From: Modestobacter muralis
GTDB lineage: Bacteria; Actinomycetota; Actinomycetes; Mycobacteriales; Geodermatophilaceae
Direction: 5' to 3'
DNA: 64,000 nucleotides
Assembly (NCBI RefSeq): GCF_010682105.1
Contig: NZ_JAAGWH010000005.1
Span: 29,942 to 93,941, forward strand
Positions 16,731 to 25,265 of the stretch are shown piece by piece; within the stretch, counting starts at the first letter, position 1, and the number at the start of each line of letters is the position of its first letter. The notes beneath the pieces are model-generated. The model searched no databases. It saw nothing but the letters and a program-made list of their open reading frames with translations, and had not been told where the DNA came from. A program made the translations under genes and the position numbers.

Positions 16731-17508
16731 CACGCGCGCCCCGGCCGGGCCCGGGGGTCACCAGCCCTGGCCGGCTCCGGGCACGTCGCCTGTCGGCACG
16801 TCGGTCACCTCTGGTCCCGATGGGCCCGGACGGCGGTGACGACGGCAGCGACCTCCGCCGGGGACGTGCGGAGCCGGCCGCCGGCGGGCCGGGTGCGCGC
16901 AGGTGGACCTCGGGGACCCCGGTGCGGGTCAGCAGGTCACCGACGGTGCCCGACCGCACGGACCCGGCGGCGAGCACGATCACCCGGCCGTCGGTCGCGA
17001 GCGCCCGCAGTTCCGCGGCGCCGGCCGACGCGGTGGCGGCTCCGCCCGAGGTCAGCACCCGGTGCACGCCCAGCGCGGCGAGCTCGTCCAGCGCAGCCCG
17101 CCGGTCGGCCACGTCGTCGAAGGCCCTGCTGAAGGTCGTCGGTGCGTCACCGCACTCCGCCAGCAGTGCGGCGAGCACCGCTCGGTCGACCCGGCCGTCG
17201 GTGGTCAGCCCGCTGAGCACGAACCCCACCGGCACGGTGGCGCCTGCGCCCAGGGTGCGGGCCGCGCGGATGTCGGCGCGCATGACCGCGACCTCGTCCG
17301 CGTCATAGCGGAAGTCGCCGCCACGAGGCCGGACGAGCACCTGGACCCCCACCCGGGTCACCGCGGCGAGCGTCCGCTCCAGCATGCCGATGCTGGGGGT
17401 GATGCCGCCCTCGAGCAGATCGGCGCACAGCTCGACCCGGTCAGCGCCCGCCTCCTCGGCGGCGCGGGCCCCGGCGACGTCGTCGACGCAGATCTCCACC
17501 AGCGTCAT
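16696..17508 (-). CDS. cutC: CutC family protein, reading frame disrupted near its C-terminus
   Basis: CutC is a TIM-barrel protein once linked to copper homeostasis; its biochemical role is unsettled. The first 200 or so residues match well (GADRVELCADLLEGGITPS, RPRGGDFRYD, FSRAFDDV, VLTSGG). After EVHLRA the open frame turns into an arginine/proline-rich tail that runs into the preceding gene. In the -1 frame the DNA instead encodes TSPAEVAAVVTAVRAHRDQR and stops at 16805-16807, which is what a CutC C-terminus should look like. So a base seems to be missing at about 16880-16895, by mutation or sequencing error. The intact protein would have about 234 residues. It is 86 bases downstream of the amidase gene. 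Confidence 0.8.
   Translation of the reverse strand: MTLVEICVDDVAGARAAEEAGADRVELCADLLEGGITPSIGMLERTLAAVTRVGVQVLVRPRGGDFRYDADEVAVMRADIRAARTLGAGATVPVGFVLSGLTTDGRVDRAVLAALLAECGDAPTTFSRAFDDVADRRAALDELAALGVHRVLTSGGAATASAGAAELRALATDGRVIVLAAGSVRSGTVGDLLTRTGVPEVHLRAPGPPAAGSARPRRRSLPSSPPSGPIGTRGDRRADRRRARSRPGLVTPGPGRGARVSGWCRWPGCR
16739..16756 (+). terminator. Possible terminator of the camelysin-like gene
   Basis: A 6-bp inverted repeat (CCCCGG / CCGGGG) begins 9 bases behind the stop. The sequence is so GC-rich that chance pairing is possible. Confidence 0.35.
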
Positions 17509-17593
17509 GCGGAGCTCCCGGCCCGTGCGCGGGCGGGCGGGCGCCCCGGCCCGGGCACCGTGAGGAGGACCAGCAGGGGGTCCAGGGCGGTGC

Positions 17594-19018
17594 TCACCCC
17601 AGCGGCGGGCGGCGCCGTCCGAAACCGGTGGCCTGCTCGAACGCGTGCCCGACCTCCAGCACCCGCCGGTCGCCCCGCGGCGGGCCGATGACCTGCAGGC
17701 CCACCGGCAGGCCGTCGGCGGTGAAGCCGCCGGGCACCGACAGCGCCGGGCAGCCGGTGGGGGTGATGATCGTGCAGGAGCGCATCCAGCCCAGGTAGTC
17801 GTCCTGGGGGACGCCGGCGACCTCGGTCGGGTACTCCATCTCCACCGGGAAGGGCAGCACCTGCGTGGTGGGTGCCAGCAGGACGTCGTACTGGTCGAAC
17901 CAGGCCACGACGCGCTCGTACAGCTTCGTGTGGGCGAGCTCGGCGCGGCCCACGTCGGCGCCGGTCAGCTTCGCCCCGACCTCGACGTTCCAGCGGATCG
18001 ACTCCTTGAACGACTCCGGGGTGCGGCGCACCCGCTCGCCGAAGGTCGCCTCGAACTGCCAGCTGCGCAGCACCTCGAACACCTGCTGGGCGTCGGTGAG
18101 GTCGGGGCACGCCTCGTCCACCCGGGCGCCGAGCTCCTCGAACACCCGGACCGAGGTGCCCAGGACCTCGGTGATCGCCGGGTCGACCGGGATGCGGCCG
18201 CCCAGGTCCGGCGCCCAGCCCACGCGCAGGCCGTCCAGGCGCTCGGGCAGCGCCGCCGCGAAGGAGGCCCCGCCGTCGCCGAGCGAGATGGGGACCCGCG
18301 GGTCGGGCCCGGCGAGGGCCGACAGCTGCAGCGCCACGTCGGCCACGGTGCGGCCCAGCGGGCCCTGCACCTGCATCTGCGACCACCCGACCGGCGCGGG
18401 GTGGGAGGGCACCCGTCCCGGCGTCGGCCGCAGCCCGACCACGTTGTTGAAGGCCGCCGGGTTGCGCAGCGACCCGCCCATGTCGCCACCCTCGGCGAGG
18501 GGCACCAGCCCGGCGGCCAGTGCGGCCGCCGCCCCGCCGGAGGAGCCACCGGCGGAGAGCCCGTGCCGGTAGGGGTTGTGCGTCACGCCGAAGAGGGTGT
18601 TGAAGGTGTGCGAGCCGGCGGCGAACTCGGGGGTGTTGGTCTTGCCGACCCGGATGGCGCCGGCGGCCTTGAGCCGGGCGACGACGAGCTCGTCGCGGGC
18701 CGGCACGGTGTCCGCGTGCAGCGGCGACCCCCAGGTCGTGCGCATCCCGCCGGTCATGTGGGTGTCCTTGTGGGCCACCGGCAGGCCGTGCAGCGGGCCG
18801 ACGTCCTCGCCGGCGGCGAGCGCGGCGTCGGCCGCGTCGGCTGCGGCCCGGGCGCCCTCGGCGTCGAGCGTCACGATCGCGTTGAGCCCGGGGTTGAGCT
18901 GGTCGATCCGGTCCAGGTGGGCGTCCACCAGCTCACGCGCGGACACCTGCCGGTCCCGCAGGAGGGCGGCCAGCTCGGTCGCCGGTCGGGTGCACAGGTC
19001 TTCGTGGACTGAGGTCAT
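17594..19018 (-). CDS. Amidase-signature hydrolase (candidate ureidomalonase)
   Basis: This 474-residue amidase-signature enzyme has K84 (VAHKDT), the cis-Ser around 159-160 (AGGSSGGAAAALAAG) and the nucleophile S183 (DMGGSLRNP). It belongs to the pyrimidine island: same strand, and its own start region carries the island operator. Barbiturase produces ureidomalonate, which must be hydrolysed to malonate and urea, and this enzyme is a natural candidate. That is inference; general amidases of this type act on many amides. The ATG at 19018 is chosen over the one at 19027 because AGGG sits about nine bases before it. Confidence 0.85.
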   Translation of the reverse strand: MTSVHEDLCTRPATELAALLRDRQVSARELVDAHLDRIDQLNPGLNAIVTLDAEGARAAADAADAALAAGEDVGPLHGLPVAHKDTHMTGGMRTTWGSPLHADTVPARDELVVARLKAAGAIRVGKTNTPEFAAGSHTFNTLFGVTHNPYRHGLSAGGSSGGAAAALAAGLVPLAEGGDMGGSLRNPAAFNNVVGLRPTPGRVPSHPAPVGWSQMQVQGPLGRTVADVALQLSALAGPDPRVPISLGDGGASFAAALPERLDGLRVGWAPDLGGRIPVDPAITEVLGTSVRVFEELGARVDEACPDLTDAQQVFEVLRSWQFEATFGERVRRTPESFKESIRWNVEVGAKLTGADVGRAELAHTKLYERVVAWFDQYDVLLAPTTQVLPFPVEMEYPTEVAGVPQDDYLGWMRSCTIITPTGCPALSVPGGFTADGLPVGLQVIGPPRGDRRVLEVGHAFEQATGFGRRRPPLG

Positions 19019-19071
19019 CGTCGGCATCCCTGGTCAGTCGGCAGTGCCGGGCCCGGAGCGGGTCGCCGGGA

Positions 19072-19095
19072 CATCTTAGCGCTGAGGTACCTCGC
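19072..19095 (-). promoter_or_regulatory. Island operator, copy 1 (amidase)
   Basis: In gene orientation it reads GGTACCTCAGCGCTAAG, matching the shared core AGTANNTCANNGCTAA except for G at the first base. Its right end (TAAGAT) can be the -10 box, so a bound repressor would block the promoter. The nearly palindromic CTCAGC/GCTAAG core fits a MarR-type dimer. Confidence 0.65.
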
Positions 19096-19110
19096 GTCGT
19101 CGACCGTCGA

Positions 19111-19683
19111 TCAGGGCGCGGCCGGCGTGCGCCCCAGGGTGATGAGCAGGCGGCGCAGCAGACCGGCGAGCAGCTGCTGGTCGTCGGTGCTCAGGCCGGA
19201 CAGCAGTCGGCGCTCGGTCTCCAGGTGGTCGGGCAGTGCTGCGTCCAGGGCCTGCCCGCCGAGCTCGGTGAGCGTGACCAGGACCGCGCGGCCGTCGTCC
19301 TCGCTGGGCTCGCGGGAGATGAGGCCCTTCTCCTCGAGCCGGTCCAGCCGCTGCGTGATCGCGCCGGAGGTGACCAGCGCGGTGCGCATCAGCGCCGTCG
19401 GGGTGAGCTGGTAGGGCCGGCCCGCGCGGCGCAGCGCCGCCAGGACGTCGAAGGCGGCGGCGTCGAGGCCGTGGCGGGCGAAGGTCTCCCGCTGGGCGAG
19501 GTAGACCTCGCGCTGGGCCTGGGTGACCCGGGCGATGACGCCCATGGGGGAGCAGTCCAGGTCCGGCCGCTCCCGCCCCCACTGCTCCAGGATCAGGTCC
19601 ACCGCGTCCGCGTCCGCCTGCGCCATGGCGGTCATGCTAACGACGGGTCGCCGGGCCCCAGCCCGTCCAGCGAGGTCGGTCAC
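19111..19683 (-). CDS. MarR-family transcriptional regulator
   Basis: This 190-residue winged-helix regulator is the likely master of the pyrimidine island. The MarR core is clear: the recognition region ALMRTALVTSGAITQRLDRL and the wing EDDGRAVLVTLTELG. The N-terminal part (PDLDCSPMGVIARVTQ) is shared with a common actinobacterial subgroup. The GTG at 19683 is supported by a full AGGAGG seven bases upstream and overlaps the preceding stop (GTGA); an internal ATG at 19635 lacks such a site. It is cotranscribed with hyuA, hyuB and the NmrA-like gene, so it may autoregulate through the hyuA operator. Confidence 0.9.
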   Translation of the reverse strand: MTDLAGRAGARRPVVSMTAMAQADADAVDLILEQWGRERPDLDCSPMGVIARVTQAQREVYLAQRETFARHGLDAAAFDVLAALRRAGRPYQLTPTALMRTALVTSGAITQRLDRLEEKGLISREPSEDDGRAVLVTLTELGGQALDAALPDHLETERRLLSGLSTDDQQLLAGLLRRLLITLGRTPAAP

Positions 19684-20519
19684 CGGGTGACCTCCTGCGC
19701 GGCCAGGTGGTCGGCCAGGGTCCGGGCCGGCCTGCCCAGCAGCGCCTCGAGCGCCCAGGGCGTGCCGGTGAACCCGTGCTCCCGGTACCAGTCGAACATC
19801 AGCCGGCGGCAGTGCGCCGCGTAGTCGGAGACCGGGGGCACCGGCCGGTCGGGGACGACGTCCACCGCCGTCACCTCGCGGTCCAGCCGCTGGGCGAGCA
19901 GCCCGGCGATCGCCGGGGCGGTGAGCGGCTCGGGGCCGGCCACCTCGAACGTGCCGCCGTCCAGGCCGTCCTCGGTGAGCAGCACGGCGGCCACCTCGGC
20001 GACGTCGCGGAGGTCGACCAGCGACTGCCCGCGGGTGAGTCCCCAGGGGCTGGAGAAGCGCCCGGTCGCCGCGACGTCGGACAGGCCCGCGTCGAGGTTG
20101 TCGGCGTAGGCGCAGGGCCGCAGGACGCGCCAGGGCACCCCGCCTCCGACGACCGCCTCCTCGACCCGTTCCTTGGCGGCGTGGTGCGGCATGGCCCGCA
20201 CCTGCGGGTGCAGGACGGAGTGGTGGACGAGCCGGCCCACGCCGGCCCGCCGGGCGGCCGCGAGCACCGCGACGGAGCCCGCCTGCTCCCGGGCGTCGAA
20301 GTTCGGCCAGATCAGGTGGACCGCCTGCGCCCCGGCCAGCCGCGCCGGCAGGGAGTCGACGTCGGTGAGATCGGTCTGCACCACCTCCGCCCCGAGCGCC
20401 GTCAGCGACGCCGAGGCGCGCGGCGAGGACACCAGGGCGCGCACGGCCTGGCCGCGGGCGCGCAGCGCGGCGACCACGGCCAGCCCCGTGCGGCCCCCGG
20501 CGGCGGTGACGACGATCAT
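19680..20519 (-). CDS. NmrA-like NAD(P)-binding oxidoreductase
   Basis: This 279-residue protein has a Rossmann-fold N-terminus (MIVVTAAGGRTGLAVVAALR) in the atypical short-chain dehydrogenase / NmrA group. Members include quinone reductases such as QorB and redox-sensing regulators without catalysis. The usual YxxxK catalytic pair is not obvious, which is common in NmrA-like proteins. It starts four bases after the hyuB stop and overlaps the marR gene, so it belongs to the hyuAB-marR transcript. A redox or cofactor-sensing role linked to the molybdenum hydroxylase is possible but speculative. Confidence 0.82.
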   Translation of the reverse strand: MIVVTAAGGRTGLAVVAALRARGQAVRALVSSPRASASLTALGAEVVQTDLTDVDSLPARLAGAQAVHLIWPNFDAREQAGSVAVLAAARRAGVGRLVHHSVLHPQVRAMPHHAAKERVEEAVVGGGVPWRVLRPCAYADNLDAGLSDVAATGRFSSPWGLTRGQSLVDLRDVAEVAAVLLTEDGLDGGTFEVAGPEPLTAPAIAGLLAQRLDREVTAVDVVPDRPVPPVSDYAAHCRRLMFDWYREHGFTGTPWALEALLGRPARTLADHLAAQEVTR

Positions 20520-20523
20520 CGGC

Positions 20524-22395
20524 TCAGAGGAAGTCGTACTCGTTGGCGGCCGCGCCACCGGACAGCAGCGCGTAGCCGGGGCCGCGGTCGAAGAACGGCT
20601 CGACGTCGGCCCGGCCGTCCCGGACCTCCGCCCGCAGCCGGTCGGTGGCCGCCTGGTCGACCGAGCCGTCCGCGAGCACCACCACGCCGTAGTCGCGGCG
20701 GGCGCCGTCGACGCTGACCTTGCGCCAGGCGATGTCCTGGAGCACCTCGGCGACCGGGCGTTCCAGCGGGTCGCCCCAGCCACCGCCGCCCGTCGTCCGC
20801 ACCCGCACCACGGTGCCGGCCGTGAGCGGCTCCGCGTCGGCCAGCGCGTCGACCTCGTGCTCGTCGGGCCCGCCGGGGTCGACGGTGATGGAGAACGGCC
20901 GACCCGCCTTGCCGCCCTTCACGCCCCAGCAGGACAGGATCGAGCGGTCCGCGATGGACATGAAGTGCGCGTCGCGCAGCACCCGGATGTCCTTCTCGTA
21001 GCCGCAGCCACCGCGGTACCGGCCCGGCCCGCCGGAGTCCTGCGCCAGCGCCAGGCGCTCGATCCGCAGCGGGAACCGGGACTCGGTGAACTCCGTCGGC
21101 AGGTTCCGGGAGTCCGGGACGACGTGGATCGTGTCCTCCCCGTCGGCGTAGTAGCGCCCGCCCGACCCGCCGCCGAGCACCTCGCGCATGAGGTAGGGCT
21201 CGCCGTCGGCGTCGGTGCCGTAGACCCCGGTGTAGCGGATCGTCTCCTGGTCGGCGGGCATCCGGCCGCCCGTGGCCTTGGCCAGCGCGCCCGCCAGCAC
21301 CCCGAGCAGGCGCAGGATGACGAACGTCCGTGCGTTGGTGGGCGCCGGGAAGATCGGCGTGAGCAGCGTGCCCTTCTCGGGGAAACGCATCTCGATCAGC
21401 GGGACGACGCCCTCGTTGACGTCCAGCTGCGCCATCCGCTCCGGCGTGGCGGCGAGGTTGCGCAGGATCGGCGCCAGCCACTTCTTCAGGAAGTTGCCGT
21501 CGGCGTAGTCGCCGCAGTGGTTGATCGGGCCCTTGGCCTGCGGGCCGGTGCCGGTGAAGTCGATGACCAGCGGGACGTCGGCGGTCGAGTCCATGGTCAG
21601 GGTGATCCGCTGCCGGTGCAGCTGGGGCTCGTCGACGCCGTCGTGCTCGGCGTAGTCCTCCCACACGTAGGTGCCGTCGGGGATCTGGGACAGCACCTCC
21701 CGCCGATACACCTCGGTGGAGCTGGTCAGGCTGGCCTCGAAGCAGGCCTCGATCGCCTCGACGCCGTAGCGGTCGAACAGCTCGCCGAGCCGCCGGGCGC
21801 CGGCCAGGCAGGCCGAGCACTCCGCGTCCAGGTCCGCGGCCAGCGAGTCCGGCATCCGCGAGTTGCGGGTCATGATCTTCAACGCGCTCTCGTTGGGCAC
21901 CCCGCGGTCCCACAGCTTGATCGGCGGGACCATCAGGCCCTCCTCGAACACGCTGGTCGCCGCCGAGGGCATGGAGCCGGGCACCGCGCCACCGATGTCG
22001 TCGTGGTGGCCGAAGGCCTGCACGAACGCCACCACGGTGGGCGCACCATCGACGTCGGCGAAGACCGGCACGGTGACGCAGAGGTCGGGCAGGTGGCCGA
22101 TGCCGCCCTCGGAGAGGTAGACGTCGTTGTGGAAGTAGACGTCGCCGGGGGCCATCGTCGCGATGGGGTAGTCGCGCACCACCGGCTGCACGAGCGCGGA
22201 GTACGACCGCCCGGTGAGCTTGCGCATCTGCCGGTCGTGGATGCCGGCCCGGAAGTCGTGCGCGTCCCGGATCATCGGTGAGCGGGAGGTGCGCCCGATC
22301 GACGTCTCCACCTCCTTCTCGATCGCCGCGAGCGTCCCGGCGACGATCTCGACGAGCACCGGGTCGGCCTGGACCTTGCTCCGCGTCTCGCTCAT
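20524..22395 (-). CDS. hyuB: Hydantoinase B / oxoprolinase family subunit
   Basis: This 623-residue subunit of an ATP-dependent amidohydrolase or carboxylase belongs to the hydantoinase/5-oxoprolinase superfamily (hyuB). Typical stretches are seen: an N-terminal VEIVAGTLAAIEKEVE, FHNDVYLSEGGIGHLPDL, and the glycine-rich GGPGRYRGGCGYEKD and TTGGGGWGDPLERP near the C-terminus. HyuA and HyuB normally form a complex that hydrolyses cyclic amides or carboxylates ketones with ATP. Its ATG overlaps the hyuA stop (ATGA). The substrate in this island is unknown; a barbiturate- or ureido-derived compound would fit. Confidence 0.9.
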   Translation of the reverse strand: MSETRSKVQADPVLVEIVAGTLAAIEKEVETSIGRTSRSPMIRDAHDFRAGIHDRQMRKLTGRSYSALVQPVVRDYPIATMAPGDVYFHNDVYLSEGGIGHLPDLCVTVPVFADVDGAPTVVAFVQAFGHHDDIGGAVPGSMPSAATSVFEEGLMVPPIKLWDRGVPNESALKIMTRNSRMPDSLAADLDAECSACLAGARRLGELFDRYGVEAIEACFEASLTSSTEVYRREVLSQIPDGTYVWEDYAEHDGVDEPQLHRQRITLTMDSTADVPLVIDFTGTGPQAKGPINHCGDYADGNFLKKWLAPILRNLAATPERMAQLDVNEGVVPLIEMRFPEKGTLLTPIFPAPTNARTFVILRLLGVLAGALAKATGGRMPADQETIRYTGVYGTDADGEPYLMREVLGGGSGGRYYADGEDTIHVVPDSRNLPTEFTESRFPLRIERLALAQDSGGPGRYRGGCGYEKDIRVLRDAHFMSIADRSILSCWGVKGGKAGRPFSITVDPGGPDEHEVDALADAEPLTAGTVVRVRTTGGGGWGDPLERPVAEVLQDIAWRKVSVDGARRDYGVVVLADGSVDQAATDRLRAEVRDGRADVEPFFDRGPGYALLSGGAAANEYDFL

Positions 22396-24476
22396 CGCGC
22401 GTCCTCCTTGGTCAGCAGCAGGTTGCCGTGGGCGTCGACGGCGGCGGAGAAGCCGGGGTGCACCGGGACCGTCGAGCCGAACTCCTCGACGATCGCCGGG
22501 CCCGGGACCACGTCACCGGGGGCGAGCCCGGTCCGGTCGTAGGTCGGTGTGTCGACCCAGTCGTCGAAGAAGACCGGGCGCCGTCCGGTGACGGCCCGCT
22601 CCGGCCCGCCGTCCCGGGCGGGCAGCTCGACGACGTCGGGGCGGCGGATCGGGCCGATGCCGGTCACCCGCAGGTTCACCCACTCCACCGCCTGGCGCGG
22701 GTCGTCGACGAAGTCGTAGCCGTACAGCTGCCGGTGCGCGGCGTGGAAGGCCTGCGCCGCCTGCTCGGCAGCCGCGGCGTCCAGCACGCCGTCGGGGACC
22801 GGCACGCGCACCTCGAACGCCTGCCCGACGTAGCGCAGGTCGGCGTTGCGCTGCAGGCGCTGGGCGTCGGGGCCGAAGCCCTCGCCCTCCAGCGCCGCGG
22901 CCGCCTGCGCCTCGAGGTCGACGTAGATGGCCCGCAGCCGGTCGAGGTCGAGGTCGGTGTGCCGGGAGACCATCGTCTGCACGTAGTCGTTGCGGACGTC
23001 GACGGTGAGCAGCCCGAAGGCGCTGACGTTGCCCGGGTTGGGGGGGACGAGCGTGCGGGGCAGGCCCAGGACGTCCATCAGCCGGCAGGCCAGCAGCGAA
23101 CCCGAGCCGCCGAACGTGGTGAGGGTGAAGTCGCGGACGTCGAGGCCGCGGGCCACGGTGACCTGGCGCAGCGCGTTGGCCTGGTTCCACGCCGAGATCT
23201 CCAGGATGCCGGTGGCGGCCTGCTCGACCGTCATCCCCAGCGTGGCGCCGAGCGTCTCGAGCCCGGCGCGGGCGGCGTCGACCGACAGCGGGATCTCCCC
23301 ACCGAGCAGGTGCGGGGGGATCCGGCCCAGGACGACGTGGGCGTCGGTGACGGTGGGCTGGTCGCCCCCGTTGTCGTAGCAGATCGGGCCTGGGTCGGCG
23401 CCGGCCGACTTCGGCCCCACCTTGAGCGTGCCCTCGGGGGACAGCCAGGCGATCGACCCGCCGCCGGCGCCGACGGTGACGACGTCGATCATCGGGATCT
23501 TGCTGGGATAGTCGCCGACCGAGCCCTCGGTGGTGAGCGTGGGCTGGCCGTCGACGACCACCGTGACGTCGGTCGAGGTGCCCCCGCCGTCGCAGGTGAG
23601 CACCCGGTCGAAGCCGGCGACCCCGGCGATCAGGGCCGCGCCCAGCGCCCCGGCGGCCGGCCCGGAGAGCATCGTGGTGATCGGCTGGTGCACCACCTCG
23701 GCGGCCGACAGCACGCCGCCGTTGCTCTTCATCACGTAGAAGGGCACCCCGGGCGCGAGCTCGTCGAGCCGGTGGCGGATGTTGCGCACGTAGGCGCCGA
23801 CCTTCGGCTTCACCGCGGCGTCGACCAGTGTGGTCACCGAGCGCTCGTACTCGCGGTACTCGCGCAGCACCTCGCTGGAGATCGACACGACCGCGTCCGG
23901 GCACTCCTCGCGCAGGACCTCGAGCATCGCGCGCTCGTGGGCGTCGTCGGCGTAGGAGTGCAGGAAGCAGACGCCGATGGTGGTGATGCCGGCGTCGCGG
24001 AAGAACCGGGCGGCCGCGACGGCGTCCTCGCGGGAGAACGGGCGCACCTCGGCGCCGGTGACGTCGAGCCGGCCGCGCACCGTGCGCACCAGGTCGGCCG
24101 GGACGATCCGCGGCGGCTTGACCCAGAAGTAGCTGTTGCCGTAGCCGTCGGGCACCGACTGGCGGGCGATCTCCAGGACCGACTCGTAGCCCTCGGTGGT
24201 GATGAACCCGAGCCGGTCCAGCTTGCCCTCCAGCAGCTGGTTGGTGGCCACCGTCGTCCCGTGGCTGACCGCGGTGACGCTCGAGCCGTCCAGCCCCAGC
24301 AGGTCCAGCACCTTGCGGACCCCGGTGAGGAAGCCCTCGGCCGGGTCGGCCGGGGTGGAGGGCGTCTTGGTCGTGGCCGTCCGGCCGGTCTCCTCGTCCA
24401 CGGCGACGACGTCGGTGAACGTGCCGCCGGTGTCGATGCCGATGCGGATCTGACGTTGTCGGGCAGGTGTCCCCAT
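22392..24476 (-). CDS. hyuA: Hydantoinase A / oxoprolinase family subunit
   Basis: This 694-residue ATP-binding partner of HyuB has the acetate/sugar-kinase-like nucleotide site IGIDTGGTFTDVV at the N-terminus and further family motifs (SHGTTVATNQLLEGK, TCDGGGTSTDV, GAGGGSIAW, CYDNGG). The length is normal for HyuA. The ATG at 24476 is directly followed by the conserved core, and a TAAGGT hexamer lies seven bases upstream, so the transcript may be leaderless. The island operator overlaps that hexamer. It is the first gene of the hyuA-hyuB-nmrA-marR operon. Confidence 0.92.
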   Translation of the reverse strand: MGTPARQRQIRIGIDTGGTFTDVVAVDEETGRTATTKTPSTPADPAEGFLTGVRKVLDLLGLDGSSVTAVSHGTTVATNQLLEGKLDRLGFITTEGYESVLEIARQSVPDGYGNSYFWVKPPRIVPADLVRTVRGRLDVTGAEVRPFSREDAVAAARFFRDAGITTIGVCFLHSYADDAHERAMLEVLREECPDAVVSISSEVLREYREYERSVTTLVDAAVKPKVGAYVRNIRHRLDELAPGVPFYVMKSNGGVLSAAEVVHQPITTMLSGPAAGALGAALIAGVAGFDRVLTCDGGGTSTDVTVVVDGQPTLTTEGSVGDYPSKIPMIDVVTVGAGGGSIAWLSPEGTLKVGPKSAGADPGPICYDNGGDQPTVTDAHVVLGRIPPHLLGGEIPLSVDAARAGLETLGATLGMTVEQAATGILEISAWNQANALRQVTVARGLDVRDFTLTTFGGSGSLLACRLMDVLGLPRTLVPPNPGNVSAFGLLTVDVRNDYVQTMVSRHTDLDLDRLRAIYVDLEAQAAAALEGEGFGPDAQRLQRNADLRYVGQAFEVRVPVPDGVLDAAAAEQAAQAFHAAHRQLYGYDFVDDPRQAVEWVNLRVTGIGPIRRPDVVELPARDGGPERAVTGRRPVFFDDWVDTPTYDRTGLAPGDVVPGPAIVEEFGSTVPVHPGFSAAVDAHGNLLLTKEDAR

Positions 24477-24481
24477 GGCAT

Positions 24482-24505
24482 TTACCTTAGCGGTGAGATA
24501 CTTTG
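24482..24505 (-). promoter_or_regulatory. Island operator, copy 2 (hyuA), overlapping the -10 box
   Basis: In gene orientation it reads AAAGTATCTCACCGCTAAGG, a full match to AGTANNTCANNGCTAA. The TAAGGT at its right end is seven bases before the hyuA ATG, so binding here should block transcription initiation. Confidence 0.7.
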
Positions 24506-24572
24506 GGCGGAAGGGGGCGCGGGAACTGCCGGACCGGTGCGGTCGCGTCGGCGGCGGCCGCACCGGACGGCG

Positions 24573-25265
24573 TCAGCGGCCGCGGCCGAGGCGGGACCCG
24601 ACCCAGACGCCGAGCAGGGTCAGCAGGCCACCGCCGGCCACGCCGACCAGCAGCGGCCGCGCCTCGCCGGGCACCCACCCGCCGGAGCCGGCCACCGGCC
24701 GGGCCGGCGCCGCGCGCCGCGCAGGAGGCGCGGACGGCGACGACGCAGGCTCCGCGGACTGCCCGTCGACGCTGGTCGAGGAGACCGCCGCCGCGCTCGC
24801 CACCGCCGACGGCGCCTCGGCCTCGGGCGGGTTCGTGAGCTCCCCGTCGATCGCGGAGAAGAACTGCCCGGCCATCCGCTTGGCGACCCCGGAGATCATC
24901 CGCTGGCCGACCCCGGCGACCGCGCCGCCGACGACGGCGTCCGCCGACCAGGTCAGCTCGGTGCCCTCGCCGGAGGGGGCCAGCCCGATCTGCACCGTCG
25001 CCCGCACCGACCCCGGGCCGCCGGACCCGCTGGCGTGCATGACGTAGGAGGAGGGCCGGTTCATCTCCGCCAGCCGCACCTCGCCGGCGTAGGTGCCGCG
25101 GATGGCGCCCACCCCCGCCGAGACGGACATCGTGTAGCTGTCCTCGCCCACCTGGTCCAGGGAGAGGCACCCGGGGATGGTGCGGGCCAGCACGGCCGGG
25201 TCGGTGATCACCGACCACACGTCCTCGGGTGGGGCACTGAGCACCGCACTGCCGTCGAGGTTCAC
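24573..25265 (-). CDS. CoxG-like SRPBCC protein with C-terminal membrane anchor
   Basis: This 230-residue protein has an N-terminal CoxG/SRPBCC domain (about 1-145: VLSAPPEDVWSVITDPAVLARTIPGC), a proline/alanine-rich linker and one C-terminal hydrophobic segment (about 205-222) ending in basic residues. In carboxydotrophs CoxG anchors the molybdenum hydroxylase to the membrane so that electrons pass to the respiratory chain; a similar role is inferred here. Its GTG start overlaps the stop of the large-subunit gene (GTGA), so the stoichiometry may be coupled. It is the last gene of the uraA-hydroxylase operon. Confidence 0.88.
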   Translation of the reverse strand: MNLDGSAVLSAPPEDVWSVITDPAVLARTIPGCLSLDQVGEDSYTMSVSAGVGAIRGTYAGEVRLAEMNRPSSYVMHASGSGGPGSVRATVQIGLAPSGEGTELTWSADAVVGGAVAGVGQRMISGVAKRMAGQFFSAIDGELTNPPEAEAPSAVASAAAVSSTSVDGQSAEPASSPSAPPARRAAPARPVAGSGGWVPGEARPLLVGVAGGGLLTLLGVWVGSRLGRGR

